This document shows positions 46,535 to 54,775 of a stretch of 64,000 nucleotides of DNA, one piece after another. Below the pieces are notes generated by a model, which saw only the letters and a program-made list of their open reading frames with translations, searched no databases and was not told the origin of the DNA. The stretch covers positions 496,001-560,000 of the forward strand of contig NZ_FNVB01000002.1 of NCBI RefSeq assembly GCF_900108315.1. The letters are read 5' to 3'. The position numbers and the translations under genes were made by a program. The first letter of the stretch is position 1. Each line of letters begins with the position of its first letter. This DNA is from Saccharopolyspora kobensis (GTDB taxonomy: Bacteria > Actinomycetota > Actinomycetes > Mycobacteriales > Pseudonocardiaceae).

Positions 46535-46724
46535 GGTCGACCTCCCGAAAGGTTGCCCTCGACGCACCTTCGCACGGCACGCCAAGACCGTCCAATACTG
46601 AATTGCCCGGCCAGTGATATCCGATCGAACATAATCGCCGCGTGTTCCGGAGCGCAACGGCGCTGTGCTACGAACGAAAAACGGCGGCGGAACGGCCGCC
46701 GGGCTGCAATCGAAGGAGCAAGCG

Positions 46725-47933
46725 ATGCGCGAAGCGGTGATCTGCGAACCGCTGCGGACCCCGATCGGCCGGTTCGGCGGGGTGTTCAAGACCGTACCGG
46801 CGGTCGACCTGGCCTCGACGGTGATCAGGGCGCTGCTGGCGCGCACCGGGCTGGACGCCGCGGCGATCGACGAGGTGATCCTCGGCCAGGGCTATCCCAC
46901 CTCCGACGCCCCGGCGATCGGCCGGGTGGCGGCGCTGGACGCCGGGCTGCCCGTCGAGGTCGGCGGCACCCAGCTGGACCGCCGCTGCGGCTCCGGGCTG
47001 CAGGCCGTCCTCGACGCCGCGATGCAGGTGCAGACCGGCGTCAGCGATGTCGTGCTGGCCGGCGGCGCGGAGAGCATGAGCAGCGCGCCTTTCTACACCA
47101 CCGAGGCCCGGTGGGGCATCCGCGGCAGCGGCCTGGAGCTGCACGACTCGCTGGCCCGCGGCCGGGTCACCGCGGGCGGCGCGAACTTCCCGGTGCCCGG
47201 CGGGATGCTGGAGACCGCCGAGAACCTGCGCCGCGAGTACTCGATCCCCCGCACCGAGCAGGACGAGCTGGCGGTCCGCTCGCAGCAGCGCGCCGCTGCC
47301 GCCCAGAGCGCCGGGCTCTTCGCCGACGAGATCGTGCCGGTGACGGTGCGCTCCCGCAAGGGCGACACCGTGGTCGAGGTCGACGAGCACCCGCGACCGG
47401 AGACCACTGTGGACTCCTTGGCCGCGCTGAAGCCGGTGCTGGGCAAGGCGGATCCGGAAGCGACGGTGACCGCGGGCAACGCCAGCGGCCAGAACGACGC
47501 GGCGGCGATCTGCATCGTGACGACGCCGGAGCGCGCCGCGGAACTGGGCCTGCGGCCGCTGGTCCGGCTGGTGTCGTGGGCGCGGGCGGGCGTGCCGCCG
47601 CGCACGATGGGCATCGGTCCGGTCCCGGCGTCCGCGAAAGCGCTGCAGCGCGCCGGGATCACCCTCGCCGACGTCGACCTGATCGAGCTCAACGAGGCGT
47701 TCGCGGCGCAGGTGCTGGCCTGCACGCGGGAGTGGGAGTTCAAGCCCGCCGACTTCGAGCGCCTCAACGTCAACGGCTCCGGCATCTCCCTGGGCCACCC
47801 GATCGGCGCCACCGGTGCCCGCATCCTGGCGACGCTCTCCCGCGAGATGCACCGCCGAGGAGCCCGCTACGGCCTGGAGACGATGTGCATCGGCGGTGGC
47901 CAAGGCCTCGCCGCGGTCTTCGAACGCATCTGA
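46725..47933 (+). CDS. Acetyl-CoA C-acyltransferase (thiolase, PaaJ/beta-ketoadipyl-CoA type)
   Basis: A 402-residue thiolase. The nucleophile Cys88 lies in 'TQLDRRCGSGLQAVLDAAMQVQTG'. 'LIELNEAFAAQVLACTREWEF', 'NVNGSGISLGHPIGATGARIL' and the second Cys in 'ETMCIGGGQGLAAVFERI' complete the site. 'MREAVICEPLRTPIGRFGGVFKTV' is typical of the PaaJ/PcaF branch. AAGGAG lies 6 nt before the ATG. It is divergent from the PaaH-like dehydrogenase, with a shared 190-bp promoter region. With that enzyme and the nearby acyl-CoA dehydrogenase it forms a beta-oxidation module for aromatic-derived or dicarboxylic acyl-CoA; the exact substrate is unknown. Confidence 0.92.
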   Translation: MREAVICEPLRTPIGRFGGVFKTVPAVDLASTVIRALLARTGLDAAAIDEVILGQGYPTSDAPAIGRVAALDAGLPVEVGGTQLDRRCGSGLQAVLDAAMQVQTGVSDVVLAGGAESMSSAPFYTTEARWGIRGSGLELHDSLARGRVTAGGANFPVPGGMLETAENLRREYSIPRTEQDELAVRSQQRAAAAQSAGLFADEIVPVTVRSRKGDTVVEVDEHPRPETTVDSLAALKPVLGKADPEATVTAGNASGQNDAAAICIVTTPERAAELGLRPLVRLVSWARAGVPPRTMGIGPVPASAKALQRAGITLADVDLIELNEAFAAQVLACTREWEFKPADFERLNVNGSGISLGHPIGATGARILATLSREMHRRGARYGLETMCIGGGQGLAAVFERI

Positions 47934-48083
47934 TGCACCGAGTCCGACGGAGGACACCTCTCGCCAGCGCGTTGGCGGCAGGTGACCTTCGTCGCGCAAG
48001 GGCATGAGTCGAGGAGAACACCACCGGTGCGACCGGTGCTCGGGGCCGCACGCGGTCCGGGCCCAGCCGGCCCTGGTGGCGGT

Positions 48084-48845
48084 TCAGCACCACCACTTGC
48101 GGGCGCAGTAGCCGCCGGTCAGCGAGCCGTCCGGCAAGTTCGGCGCGTCCACGTTCACGTGGTCGTCGTAGTCGGGGGTTCCGTCGCCGTCATCGTCGCC
48201 GTAGACCTTGGGACTACCGCAGGGATGCGCGTAGATTCCGTTCGGCCGGTACTCCGCGATTCCGTGCGAGGACCTGATGTTGTCCATGTAGGTGGTGTTG
48301 GCCTGACCGCCCTCGTACGGCGTGGCCCATCCTTCCAGCACCAGCTCATTGCCGAGGTCGGTGGCGAAGTACGGCCCGAACTGCAGGTACGCCAGGGTGC
48401 GACCGTACGGATCCAGATCCACACCGGGTTCCTTGTGCAGCATCACCGCTCGGCCCTGGACCTTGGAACGCGTGAACTCGGTGGCGCCAGGGCCTGCGCA
48501 CGTGTCGGCTTCAGGGGCGTCCACGCCCAGCAGGCGGATGCGGCGGCCGTCGGCCAGCTCCACGGTGTCGCCATCGATCGCCCGCGTGACGATCACCTGC
48601 TCTCCACCCGGGTGACACGTGCGGTCCCCGTCATAGACGGTGTCCACGCTGCGGCACTCGAATCGCGCAGCCGGGGCTGTCGTCATGGGTGCGGCCGACG
48701 GCGGTATCGCAATCGCAGTGGCGTCCTGCGCTGCGGGGGTGCTGCTCGGGGTGGTCGTGTCGTCGCTGTTACCCGACACCGAGTTGCAGGCGCCGACGAC
48801 CAGGACGAATCCGATCACACCGCCCCATGCTTTGGCCTTGCCCAC
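48084..48845 (-). CDS. Thermonuclease-like (SNase) lipoprotein with Ca-binding-type loop
   Basis: A 253-residue exported nuclease. The lipoprotein signal 'GGVIGFVLVVGAC' puts the lipidated Cys at 20, followed by a Thr/Ser/Pro/Ala linker. The SNase core starts at about 90: 'VIVTRAIDGDTVELADGRRIRLLGVDAPEAD' contains the Ca ligand Asp and first Arg, with 'PYGRTLAYLQFG' carrying the second Arg. After the core, 'DDDGDGTPDYDD' matches an EF-hand/thrombospondin type-3 calcium loop, and the chain ends 'GGYCARKWWC'. GTG at 48845 has AAGGAAA upstream. It is convergent with the thiolase. Likely an extracellular DNA/RNA scavenging enzyme. Confidence 0.85.
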   Translation of the reverse strand: MGKAKAWGGVIGFVLVVGACNSVSGNSDDTTTPSSTPAAQDATAIAIPPSAAPMTTAPAARFECRSVDTVYDGDRTCHPGGEQVIVTRAIDGDTVELADGRRIRLLGVDAPEADTCAGPGATEFTRSKVQGRAVMLHKEPGVDLDPYGRTLAYLQFGPYFATDLGNELVLEGWATPYEGGQANTTYMDNIRSSHGIAEYRPNGIYAHPCGSPKVYGDDDGDGTPDYDDHVNVDAPNLPDGSLTGGYCARKWWC

Positions 48846-49000
48846 ATCGTTTCCTTCCACGATTCCAGTGGTGAGCAAGGTTCAAATCGCTGAACGCACT
48901 CCGGCGTTACACAAGGGCCGCACCGACCGGCCGCACGCCGTTGCACGGCTCGGGTCGGCGCAGGTCGCCCTTCCCCCGGTCACGCCCCGTCGTTGGCGGC

Positions 49001-49522
49001 CTAGAACCGGTTTCCCGCGGGCGACAGGGCGTACCAGTAGCCGCCGCCGGAGCGGACGCCGTTTCCGTTGGCCTGGCCGGGGACGTCGTCGCCGATGTAG
49101 TAGTACAGCGGGTGTCCGTTGTAGACGACCTGGTTGCCGCCGTCCGGGCGCCGGACCGTGGTGAGCAGTTCCTGGTTCACCTCCGGGCCGGCCACCGGCG
49201 GGTCGTTCGTGGTCAGCGGCGGCCAGTCGCGCGCGCAGCCGTCGAGGCAGGTGGGCTCGGCGTCGCCGTCCTGGTCGAACAGGTAGACCGCGCGGCCGTC
49301 CGGGCCGGTGAGCACCGCGCCGAGGCCGGGCACCGGCTGGGTCCGCACGACGATGGCGCCGCCGGTGACGGCCGGTGCGGTCGCCGGCGGTGGCGGGGTT
49401 CCGACTCCGCTGCCCGCGGGTTCTTCTCCACCGGGCACGCACCCGGCGATCAGGGCCAGCACGCCGCCGGCCAGTCCGATGCCGCCCAGCGCGGCCGTGC
49501 GGGCTCGGGTGAGGTGGACCAT
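49001..49522 (-). CDS. Secreted-repeat lipoprotein (SCO0930-like)
   Basis: A 173-residue lipoprotein. The signal 'LGGIGLAGGVLALIAGC' places the lipidated Cys at 28, followed by a Gly/Pro linker. The mature part holds the repeats of the 'secreted repeat of unknown function' family: 'VLTGPDGRAVYLFDQDGDAEPTCLDGCARDWPPL' and 'TTVRRPDGGNQVVYNGHPLYYYIGDDVPGQANGNGV...GGYWYALSPAG'. These often bind haem or copper, or feature in cell-envelope redox chains, but the role is unsettled. GGGAGG lies 6 nt before the ATG. Single gene. Confidence 0.88.
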   Translation of the reverse strand: MVHLTRARTAALGGIGLAGGVLALIAGCVPGGEEPAGSGVGTPPPPATAPAVTGGAIVVRTQPVPGLGAVLTGPDGRAVYLFDQDGDAEPTCLDGCARDWPPLTTNDPPVAGPEVNQELLTTVRRPDGGNQVVYNGHPLYYYIGDDVPGQANGNGVRSGGGYWYALSPAGNRF

Positions 49523-49641
49523 CGAGGCCTCCCTGCGGCCGGGGTCCGGGCCCCGGGACGACGCAACGCGGACCACAAGTCTCACGCACCGCGACCGCTT
49601 CCGCAGGCGGGCGCCGCCGCTCCGCGGCGCCCGCCGCGGGG

Positions 49642-50025
49642 TCACATCTGCACGATCTGGATCAGGTTCCCGCAGGTGTCGTCGAAGACCGCCGTGGTCA
49701 CGTCGCCCATCTCGGTCGGTTCCTGGGTGAAGCGCACGCCCCGGGCGGAGAGCCGCTCGAACTCCGCCCGGACGTCGTCCACCTGGAACGACGTGGCCGG
49801 GATGCCGTCGTTGACCAGGGCGGTCTTGTACGGCTTGACCGCGGGGTGGCCGTCGGGCTCGAGGAGCAGCTCGGTGCCCTCCGGGGCCTCCGGCGAGACC
49901 AGCGTCAGCCAGCTGGCCTCGCCGAGCGGGATGTCGCGCTTCACCTGGAAGCCGAGCACCTCGGTGTAGAACTTCTGCGCCTTGCGCTGATCGTCGACGA
50001 AGACGCTGGTCACGTAGATCTTCAA
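49642..50025 (-). CDS. VOC-family protein coupled to ArsR regulator
   Basis: A 127-residue glyoxalase/bleomycin-resistance-type module: 'KIYVTSVFVDDQRKAQKFYTEVLGFQVKRDIPLGEASWLTLVSPE', 'TELLLEPDG' and 'VFDDTCGNLIQIVQM' (the usual Asp-x-x-Gly-Asn end). The start is the TTG at 50025, preceded by GGAGGAG and overlapping the ArsR stop (TTGA). The ArsR-VOC pair is a very common actinomycete arrangement, in which the regulator controls itself and the VOC gene. Detoxification of a small electrophile is likely, but the substrate is unknown. Confidence 0.85.
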   Translation of the reverse strand: MKIYVTSVFVDDQRKAQKFYTEVLGFQVKRDIPLGEASWLTLVSPEAPEGTELLLEPDGHPAVKPYKTALVNDGIPATSFQVDDVRAEFERLSARGVRFTQEPTEMGDVTTAVFDDTCGNLIQIVQM

Positions 50026-50321
50026 GGGGTCTCCTCCGCGTCTGGCCCGAGCCACCGGTCGGTCAGGTGTTCCAGCGGACCGGTGTTCAGGTGGTGGAAC
50101 TTGTAACGACCGTCCCGCCGGGTCTCGACCAGTCCTGCCTCCACCAGCACCTCGATGTGCTGCGAGATGGCCTGGCGGGACGACCCCAGCCCGTGCTTGC
50201 CGGTCAGCCGACCGCAGATCTCGAACAGGGTCTGGCCGTCATGATCGGCCAGTTCGTCGAGGATCGCCCGCCGAGTGGGGTCCGCCAGCGCTCTGAACAC
50301 GTCGCTCACCCGATCCACCAT
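50022..50321 (-). CDS. ArsR-family transcriptional regulator
   Basis: A 99-residue winged helix: 'DRVSDVFRALADPTRRAILDELADHDGQTLFEICGRLTGKHGLGSSRQAISQHIEVLVEAGLVETRRDGRYKFHHLNTGPLEHLTDRWL'. No Cys-x-Cys metal site is seen in the recognition helix, so it probably does not sense arsenite. ATG at 50321 starts within one arm of a 10-bp inverted repeat, which implies direct autorepression. It is coupled to the VOC gene by a 4-nt overlap. The CDF transporter gene ends 55 bp upstream on the same strand, but an operator/promoter sits between them. Confidence 0.87.
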   Translation of the reverse strand: MVDRVSDVFRALADPTRRAILDELADHDGQTLFEICGRLTGKHGLGSSRQAISQHIEVLVEAGLVETRRDGRYKFHHLNTGPLEHLTDRWLGPDAEETP

Positions 50322-50360
50322 AGGCAAGCATTCACTTGCACGCAAGCAGCTGCTTGCCTA
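50321..50360. promoter_or_regulatory. ArsR operator: TAGGCAAGCA-N20-TGCTTGCCTA
   Basis: Ten-bp perfect arms at 50321-50330 and 50351-50360 flank an inner CTTGC-AC-GCAAG palindrome (50335-50346). The arm nearest the gene overlaps the ArsR start codon. This cluster of TTGC/GCAA half-sites is the probable autoregulatory site. Confidence 0.65.
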
Positions 50361-50376
50361 TTGGCTCCGGGCCCGG

Positions 50377-51384
50377 TCAGCGGTGGTGCGCGACGAGCTC
50401 GTGCGCTTCCTGCGGGCCCGACGGGTGGGCGTGGACCAGCGCGCCGCCCAGTCGCGGCAGCGCGTGCCAGAGGCGGTGCTCGGCCTCGTGCGCGATGCGG
50501 TGGGCCTCGGCGAGGCTGAGCCGCGGATCGACCTCCAGCTCCACTTCGGCGCGCAGGGAGTGGCCGACCCAGCGCAGCCGCAGATCACCGAGGCCCCGCA
50601 CGCCCGGAGTGCCGGCCAGCTCCTGCTCGGCGCGCACGACCAGACCGGGATCCACGGCGTCGAGCACCCTCGCGAGGACTTCCTTCGCCGAACCCCACAG
50701 CACCACGAGGATCGCGCCGGTGATCAGCAGCCCGACGACGGGATCGGCCCACCACCAGCCCAGCACCGCGCCGGCCGCGGAGCCGAGCACGGCCAGGCTG
50801 GTGAAACCGTCGGCCCGCGCGTGCAGTCCGTCGGCCACCAGCGCGGCCGAGCCGATCTCCCGGCCGATGCGGATGCGGTAGCGCGCGACCAGCTCGTTGC
50901 CCGCGAAGCCGAGCAGCCCGGCCGCCGCCACCCAGGCGATGTGCTCGACGCGCTGCGGCGCGACCAGCCGCTGCACCGACTCCCACGCCGCCATCGCGGC
51001 GGATGCGGCGATCACGAGCAGGATGATCAGCCCGGCCAGGTCTTCGGCGCGGCCGAGCCCGTAGGTGAAGCGGCGCGTCGCCGCGCGTCGGGCGAGCAGG
51101 AAGGCGATGGCGAGCGGGATCGCGGTCAGCGCGTCGGCGAAGTTGTGCAGCGTGTCGCCGAGCAGGGCGACCGAGCCGGTGAAGGCGACCAGTACGGCTT
51201 GCCCGACCGCAGTGACGGCCAGGACGCCGAAGGAGATCCACAGCGCCCGCATGCCCTTCCGGCTGGCCGTCAGCGCGCGGTCGACGGATTCGACGGAGTC
51301 ATGGCTGTGCGGCGTCACGGCGTGCTTCAACCGCGCCCACCCGTGCCCGTGCCCGTGCCCTGTTCTCGCCCGCTTCGGCCACAT
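50377..51384 (-). CDS. CDF-family cation efflux transporter
   Basis: A 335-residue divalent cation/proton antiporter for Zn, Co, Cd or related metals. The N-terminus has a His-rich 'GHGHGHGW'. The two metal-binding HxxxD motifs are 'LLGDTLHNFADAL' (helix 2) and 'VADGLHARADGF' (helix 5), and the cytoplasmic domain has 'LRAEVELEVDPRLSLAEAHRIAHEAEHRLWHALPRLGGALVHAHP'. Helix 2 carries His at the first metal position (HxxxD) and helix 5 also HxxxD, a pattern associated with Zn/Cd transport. GAGGAG lies 6 nt before the ATG. It is upstream of arsR in the same direction. Confidence 0.93.
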   Translation of the reverse strand: MWPKRARTGHGHGHGWARLKHAVTPHSHDSVESVDRALTASRKGMRALWISFGVLAVTAVGQAVLVAFTGSVALLGDTLHNFADALTAIPLAIAFLLARRAATRRFTYGLGRAEDLAGLIILLVIAASAAMAAWESVQRLVAPQRVEHIAWVAAAGLLGFAGNELVARYRIRIGREIGSAALVADGLHARADGFTSLAVLGSAAGAVLGWWWADPVVGLLITGAILVVLWGSAKEVLARVLDAVDPGLVVRAEQELAGTPGVRGLGDLRLRWVGHSLRAEVELEVDPRLSLAEAHRIAHEAEHRLWHALPRLGGALVHAHPSGPQEAHELVAHHR

Positions 51385-51518
51385 CCGGACTCCTCGGATT
51401 CGGCGACATCCGAACCATAGGCCCGCGACCAGGCGTGCGACAACGCTGCAACTGCGAGGAAATCGCAGCTGCGCCCGCGACGGTCCATCCACAGTGGAAC
51501 CGCCGCGGGAGCCGGTGG

Positions 51519-51986
51519 TCAGCCGTTGGGGCGCAACGTCCAGATGATCGACATCTCGCCGGTGACCGCACCGTCCGCGCGCTGGATGCTCACCTGGACC
51601 GGGAACTCCGGGCGCTCCCCGGCGTCCAGCTCGGCCAGCACGTCGGCGATCGGGCGGCCCAGCACCGCCGTGGCGGTCACCGCACCCATGGCGAGCTTCT
51701 TGAAGTCGATCTCGGAGCGGACGGCCAGCGGCACCGCGCGGCTGAGCTGGTCGCCGAACGCCGCGATCACGATGGCGCCGCTGGCGGATTCGGCGAGGGT
51801 GAACATCGCACCGGCGTGCGGGCCGCCCACGTGGTTGTGGAATTCCGCCTGGTCCGGCAGGCGGAGCACGGCCCGCTCCGGCGTGGTCTCGACGTACTCC
51901 AGGTTGAGCGTGCGCACCATCGGCACCGACTGGGTCAGGAAGGCGCCGACGTCGAAGGAATCCGCGGCAGCGGTTTCGGTGGTCAT
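51519..51986 (-). CDS. DUF4442/PaaI-like hotdog thioesterase
   Basis: A 155-residue hotdog-fold protein. 'FHNHVGGPHAGAMFTLAESASGAIVIAAFGDQLSRAVPLAVRSEIDFKKLAMG' contains the 'HNHVG.PHAG' signature of DUF4442 thioesterase-like proteins, with the acidic residue on the central helix. It probably hydrolyses acyl-CoA, but enzymatic data for this subgroup are thin. ATG at 51986 is preceded at 7 nt by TAGCAT (minus strand), so it is probably leaderless. Single gene. Confidence 0.8.
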   Translation of the reverse strand: MTTETAAADSFDVGAFLTQSVPMVRTLNLEYVETTPERAVLRLPDQAEFHNHVGGPHAGAMFTLAESASGAIVIAAFGDQLSRAVPLAVRSEIDFKKLAMGAVTATAVLGRPIADVLAELDAGERPEFPVQVSIQRADGAVTGEMSIIWTLRPNG

Positions 51987-51993
51987 GCCACGG

Positions 51994-51999
51994 ATGCTA
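51994..51999 (-). promoter_or_regulatory. -10 box TAGCAT for a leaderless thioesterase gene
   Basis: On the minus strand TAGCAT ends 7 nt before the ATG at 51986. No Shine-Dalgarno sequence is present. Confidence 0.5.
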
Positions 52000-52034
52000 C
52001 TCATCGGTAACTTGTGTTGCCAAGACCACCCCGG

Positions 52035-53183
52035 TCATCGCGACAGCCGCCGCACCGCGGCGCTGCCGCCGAGCACCAGCACCAGCACGGCCAGCACCCA
52101 CCGCCGCTTCTCCTCGGTGCTGTGCCCAGAAGCCTCCACATCGGGCTCCTCCGCAGGCGGGGCGAAATCGCCCGGTGACGGCGGAGAAATCGGCGTCGGC
52201 TCCGGCGTCGGACTGGGCTCCGGAACCGGCGTCCGCGACGGCGGATCCGACGGCGGCGCCGTCGTTGGCGCGGTCGTCGGCGGTGCGGGCGAAGGCGGGA
52301 TCGTCGATGGCGGGACGGTCGGCGAAGCGCTCGACGGTGGCGGAGCGGTCGAAGGCGGCGGAACCGGTGGGCGCTCCCCCGCCAGGCAGCCCGCCGCATC
52401 GGAGCTCGCCATCGGGAGGACGGCGGCCAGCTCGCGCACCGAACCGTCCCGGCCCACCCGGTACATCCCGCCCGACTCGTTCGCCGTGACGTAGAGCTCG
52501 CGGTCGGGCCCGATCACCACTGATCCGTAGCTGAGCGGCGGAAGTCCGGGCACATCGGCCACTTTCGACACCTGCCCGCTGCCGCGGTCCAAGCGCACCA
52601 GGGCCACTGCGCCGGTGCTGGTGGCGGTGACGCTGTAGAGCTCCCCGTCGACCGGATCCACGTCGAAGTCGTCGAACGACGACAACCGGCCCAGCCCTTC
52701 GACACCGGTCATCGACAGCACTTCCAGGAAGGTCCGGCTCCCGGGCTCGACGTCCACCACGTACAGGTAGCCCTTCTCCACCAGGTACCAGCGATTTCCG
52801 GACACCGTCCCGGCCGAGGGCGCGCGCAGCGGGTGCCACCGGGAACCCTCGCGCCCGGCGCGGACGGGCCCCAGCTCCCGGGTCTGCCCGTCCGCCGCGA
52901 TCGCCACCGCGCGCCCGCCGACCGGGAACGGGCCGGAGGGCCCGCGCGAGGCCATCGCGTACACCAGGCCCTGCGACTTCGAGTACCCGAGTGCGTTCAA
53001 CCGGTAGCCCGGCGCGGCCAGCTTCGTGCTGGTCGCGCCGGGGAAGTCCACGCGGTGCAGGGTCGAGAGGCCGCCGCGGTCGCGGACCTGCAGCACCGAG
53101 CACACCGAGGACGCGGCCGCGGTCACCACCCAGGTGGCCGAGGCCAGCAGCACCAGGGCGATGGCCGCCGCGCACCACCGCAT
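52035..53183 (-). CDS. Exported beta-propeller protein with Pro-rich stalk and C-terminal anchor
   Basis: A 382-residue surface protein. It has an N-terminal signal helix ('RWCAAAIALVLLASATWVVTAAA'), a ~230-residue propeller-like domain with repeats such as 'FDDFDVDPVDGELYSVTATSTGAVALVRLDRGSGQVSKVADV' and 'GSVVIGPDRELYVTANESGGMYRVGRDGSVREL' (DUF6923-like), then ~100 residues of Pro/Ser/Thr stalk, and a C-terminal hydrophobic segment 'RRWVLAVLVLVLGGSAAVRRLSR' that should anchor it. There is no LPXTG. ATG at 53183 shares a base with the DUF4239 stop (TGATG). It is the last gene of the XRE-DUF4239-propeller unit. A sensor or adhesin role is possible; unknown. Confidence 0.75.
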   Translation of the reverse strand: MRWCAAAIALVLLASATWVVTAAASSVCSVLQVRDRGGLSTLHRVDFPGATSTKLAAPGYRLNALGYSKSQGLVYAMASRGPSGPFPVGGRAVAIAADGQTRELGPVRAGREGSRWHPLRAPSAGTVSGNRWYLVEKGYLYVVDVEPGSRTFLEVLSMTGVEGLGRLSSFDDFDVDPVDGELYSVTATSTGAVALVRLDRGSGQVSKVADVPGLPPLSYGSVVIGPDRELYVTANESGGMYRVGRDGSVRELAAVLPMASSDAAGCLAGERPPVPPPSTAPPPSSASPTVPPSTIPPSPAPPTTAPTTAPPSDPPSRTPVPEPSPTPEPTPISPPSPGDFAPPAEEPDVEASGHSTEEKRRWVLAVLVLVLGGSAAVRRLSR

Positions 53184-53950
53184 CAACTTCGACCGAGCCG
53201 TTCGAGCGCCCAGGTGAAGGCCTCCGGACCGATCCGCGAACCGCCGCTGAACGGGTTCTGCAGCTGGAAGATCGCGAACAGCAGCAGCGCCAGCGCACCG
53301 GCCAGCGTGGAGACCAGCACGATGTGCGGGAACAGCCGGGTTCCGCCGAAGAGGTTCGGCAGCAGGACGCACACCACGCTGCCCAGGATCAGCACGAACC
53401 ACACCACCGCCACCACGCCGCGATCGAACGCCCTGGTCAGCCGCTCGTGCCGCTCCTCGTAGACCTTGCCGAGCTGCGCGCTGGCCTCGGTCTTGCGGCC
53501 CTCCTCGAACTCGCCCTCGGCCGGGGCGTTCAGCACCACCTCGCGGATCCGGTCCAGCTGCGCCCAGCCCCGCCCGGCCACCTCGCCGCCGCGCTGCATG
53601 ACCGGCCACTCCTGGTCCACCACCGTGCGCAGGTACCCGGCGCCGAGCTCGCGGACCTCGTCACCGGCCGGCTCGGGCAGCGAGTCCACCGCCCAGGCGA
53701 CCGAGACCAGGCTCTGCGCCTCCCGGTAGGCCCCTTCCCTGGCATCGGTCACGGTGTCGAACAGCGTGACCAGCACGAAGGCCAGCACCACCGCCTGCAA
53801 GCCGCTGACGATGGTGAACACCTGCCCCGCCGCGTCGTTGTTGCTCGGTCTGCCCTCGTCCTGCCCGATCCGGCGCACCAGGTAGCCGACCAGCGCCGCG
53901 ACCACCGACGCGCTCAGGACCCAGACGGTGCCCTGCAGGTAGATGTTCAT
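53183..53950 (-). CDS. DUF4239-like membrane protein
   Basis: A 255-residue protein with two N-terminal helices ('YLQGTVWVLSASVVAALVGYLV', 'VFTIVSGLQAVVLAFVLVTLFDTV'), a ~110-residue soluble helical segment, and two C-terminal helices ('VVAVVWFVLILGSVVCVLLP', 'IVLVSTLAGALALLLFAIFQLQ') ending 'NPFSGGSRIGPEAFTWAL'. This layout and ending are those of DUF4239 (bestrophin-like domain) proteins; an ion-channel role has been suggested for the fold but is not established here. Its ATG overlaps the XRE stop (ATGA). Confidence 0.8.
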   Translation of the reverse strand: MNIYLQGTVWVLSASVVAALVGYLVRRIGQDEGRPSNNDAAGQVFTIVSGLQAVVLAFVLVTLFDTVTDAREGAYREAQSLVSVAWAVDSLPEPAGDEVRELGAGYLRTVVDQEWPVMQRGGEVAGRGWAQLDRIREVVLNAPAEGEFEEGRKTEASAQLGKVYEERHERLTRAFDRGVVAVVWFVLILGSVVCVLLPNLFGGTRLFPHIVLVSTLAGALALLLFAIFQLQNPFSGGSRIGPEAFTWALERLGRS

Positions 53951-54201
53951 TCGGCGCTCCGGAGCGCGGCCTCGCCGCGCGAGAGCACGGGTTCGGGCAC
54001 CAGCAGCTCGCCGACCTGGCAGCCCAGCGCGGCGCAGATGATGTCCAGATCGGACAGCTTCAGGCTGGCCGGCGTCTTCGACCACAGCCCCGACATCTTC
54101 CCGGCCGAGACCACCAGACCGTGTTCGGCGAGCAGTCGTTGCAGCTCGGCGGCCTTCCAGATACCACGCTGGGCCGCGACCAACCGCAGGTTCCACTTCA
54201 C
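53947..54201 (-). CDS. Short XRE/Cro-type HTH regulator
   Basis: An 84-residue single-domain protein: 'KWNLRLVAAQRGIWKAAELQRLLAEHGLVVSAGKMSGLWSKTPASLKLSDLDIICAALGCQVGELLVPEPV'. This is the Cro/C1-type (HTH_26) fold with 'CAALGCQVGELL', common in small regulators next to membrane proteins. GTG at 54201 has GGGAGG about 10 nt upstream. It starts a three-gene overlapping unit (XRE, DUF4239, propeller) and faces the encapsulin operon across a 574-bp AT-richer region. A TTCAGAA/TTCTGAA repeat upstream may be its binding site. Confidence 0.82.
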   Translation of the reverse strand: MKWNLRLVAAQRGIWKAAELQRLLAEHGLVVSAGKMSGLWSKTPASLKLSDLDIICAALGCQVGELLVPEPVLSRGEAALRSAE

Positions 54202-54775
54202 GACGACATCGCCTCCCACTCGATCTGCACAGACCGGATGGCGCTTGCGCACACGCTCGCCCGCCTCCTGATGCACGAGAGCGGGCATTGCAACCCGCTC
54301 GACACGATTTCAGAAATTCTGAAGGAAACACCGCGAAGAACGCAGTTCCTCCGCGGCCGAACAGTACTCCGAATTGGACGGAGCACAGATAGTCCGATTC
54401 GTGGAATCTACCGCAGCGGAGTTGATCACCCATTCAGAGCAGTATGCCCCCGGAATATTCCAAGATCACCGAAATGGCCTAGCGCAAGCAGGTGGAAGAC
54501 CGCTGAATTGCCGGACACCATTGCCAATGACGATTACGCAGCGTTTTGCGCAAGCCGCGATCCAGCTGACCCAAAACCAGCTCGCCACCTCGAACTTTAC
54601 CGAAATGAGCAGCACTTTCGGGTGACTGTACGGCCGAGATCAGCAGTGCTAATGTCGCCGTCGGCAGCGCGGAAGGCAGTGGCCCGACAACGAGCGAGCC
54701 ATTTCATTCCATCCATTCCGCATTCTGGTCAAACCATTCCTCAGCGCAATTCGGACGACACTTTCGACGGGCTAG
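54202..54775. other. AT-rich divergent region between XRE unit and encapsulin locus
   Basis: 574 bp with clearly lower G+C than anything else in the window. Open frames exist (for example 54374-54625) but show no recognisable product, mixed codon use and no ribosome site. It must hold the promoters of both divergent units. Such AT-rich islands are typical targets of Lsr2-type silencing proteins; this is inference. Confidence 0.55.
54309..54323. promoter_or_regulatory. Palindrome TTCAGAA-A-TTCTGAA
   Basis: Seven-bp perfect arms around a single A, 108 bp upstream of the XRE gene inside the AT-rich divergent region. The size and symmetry suit an XRE-type dimer. Confidence 0.4.
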
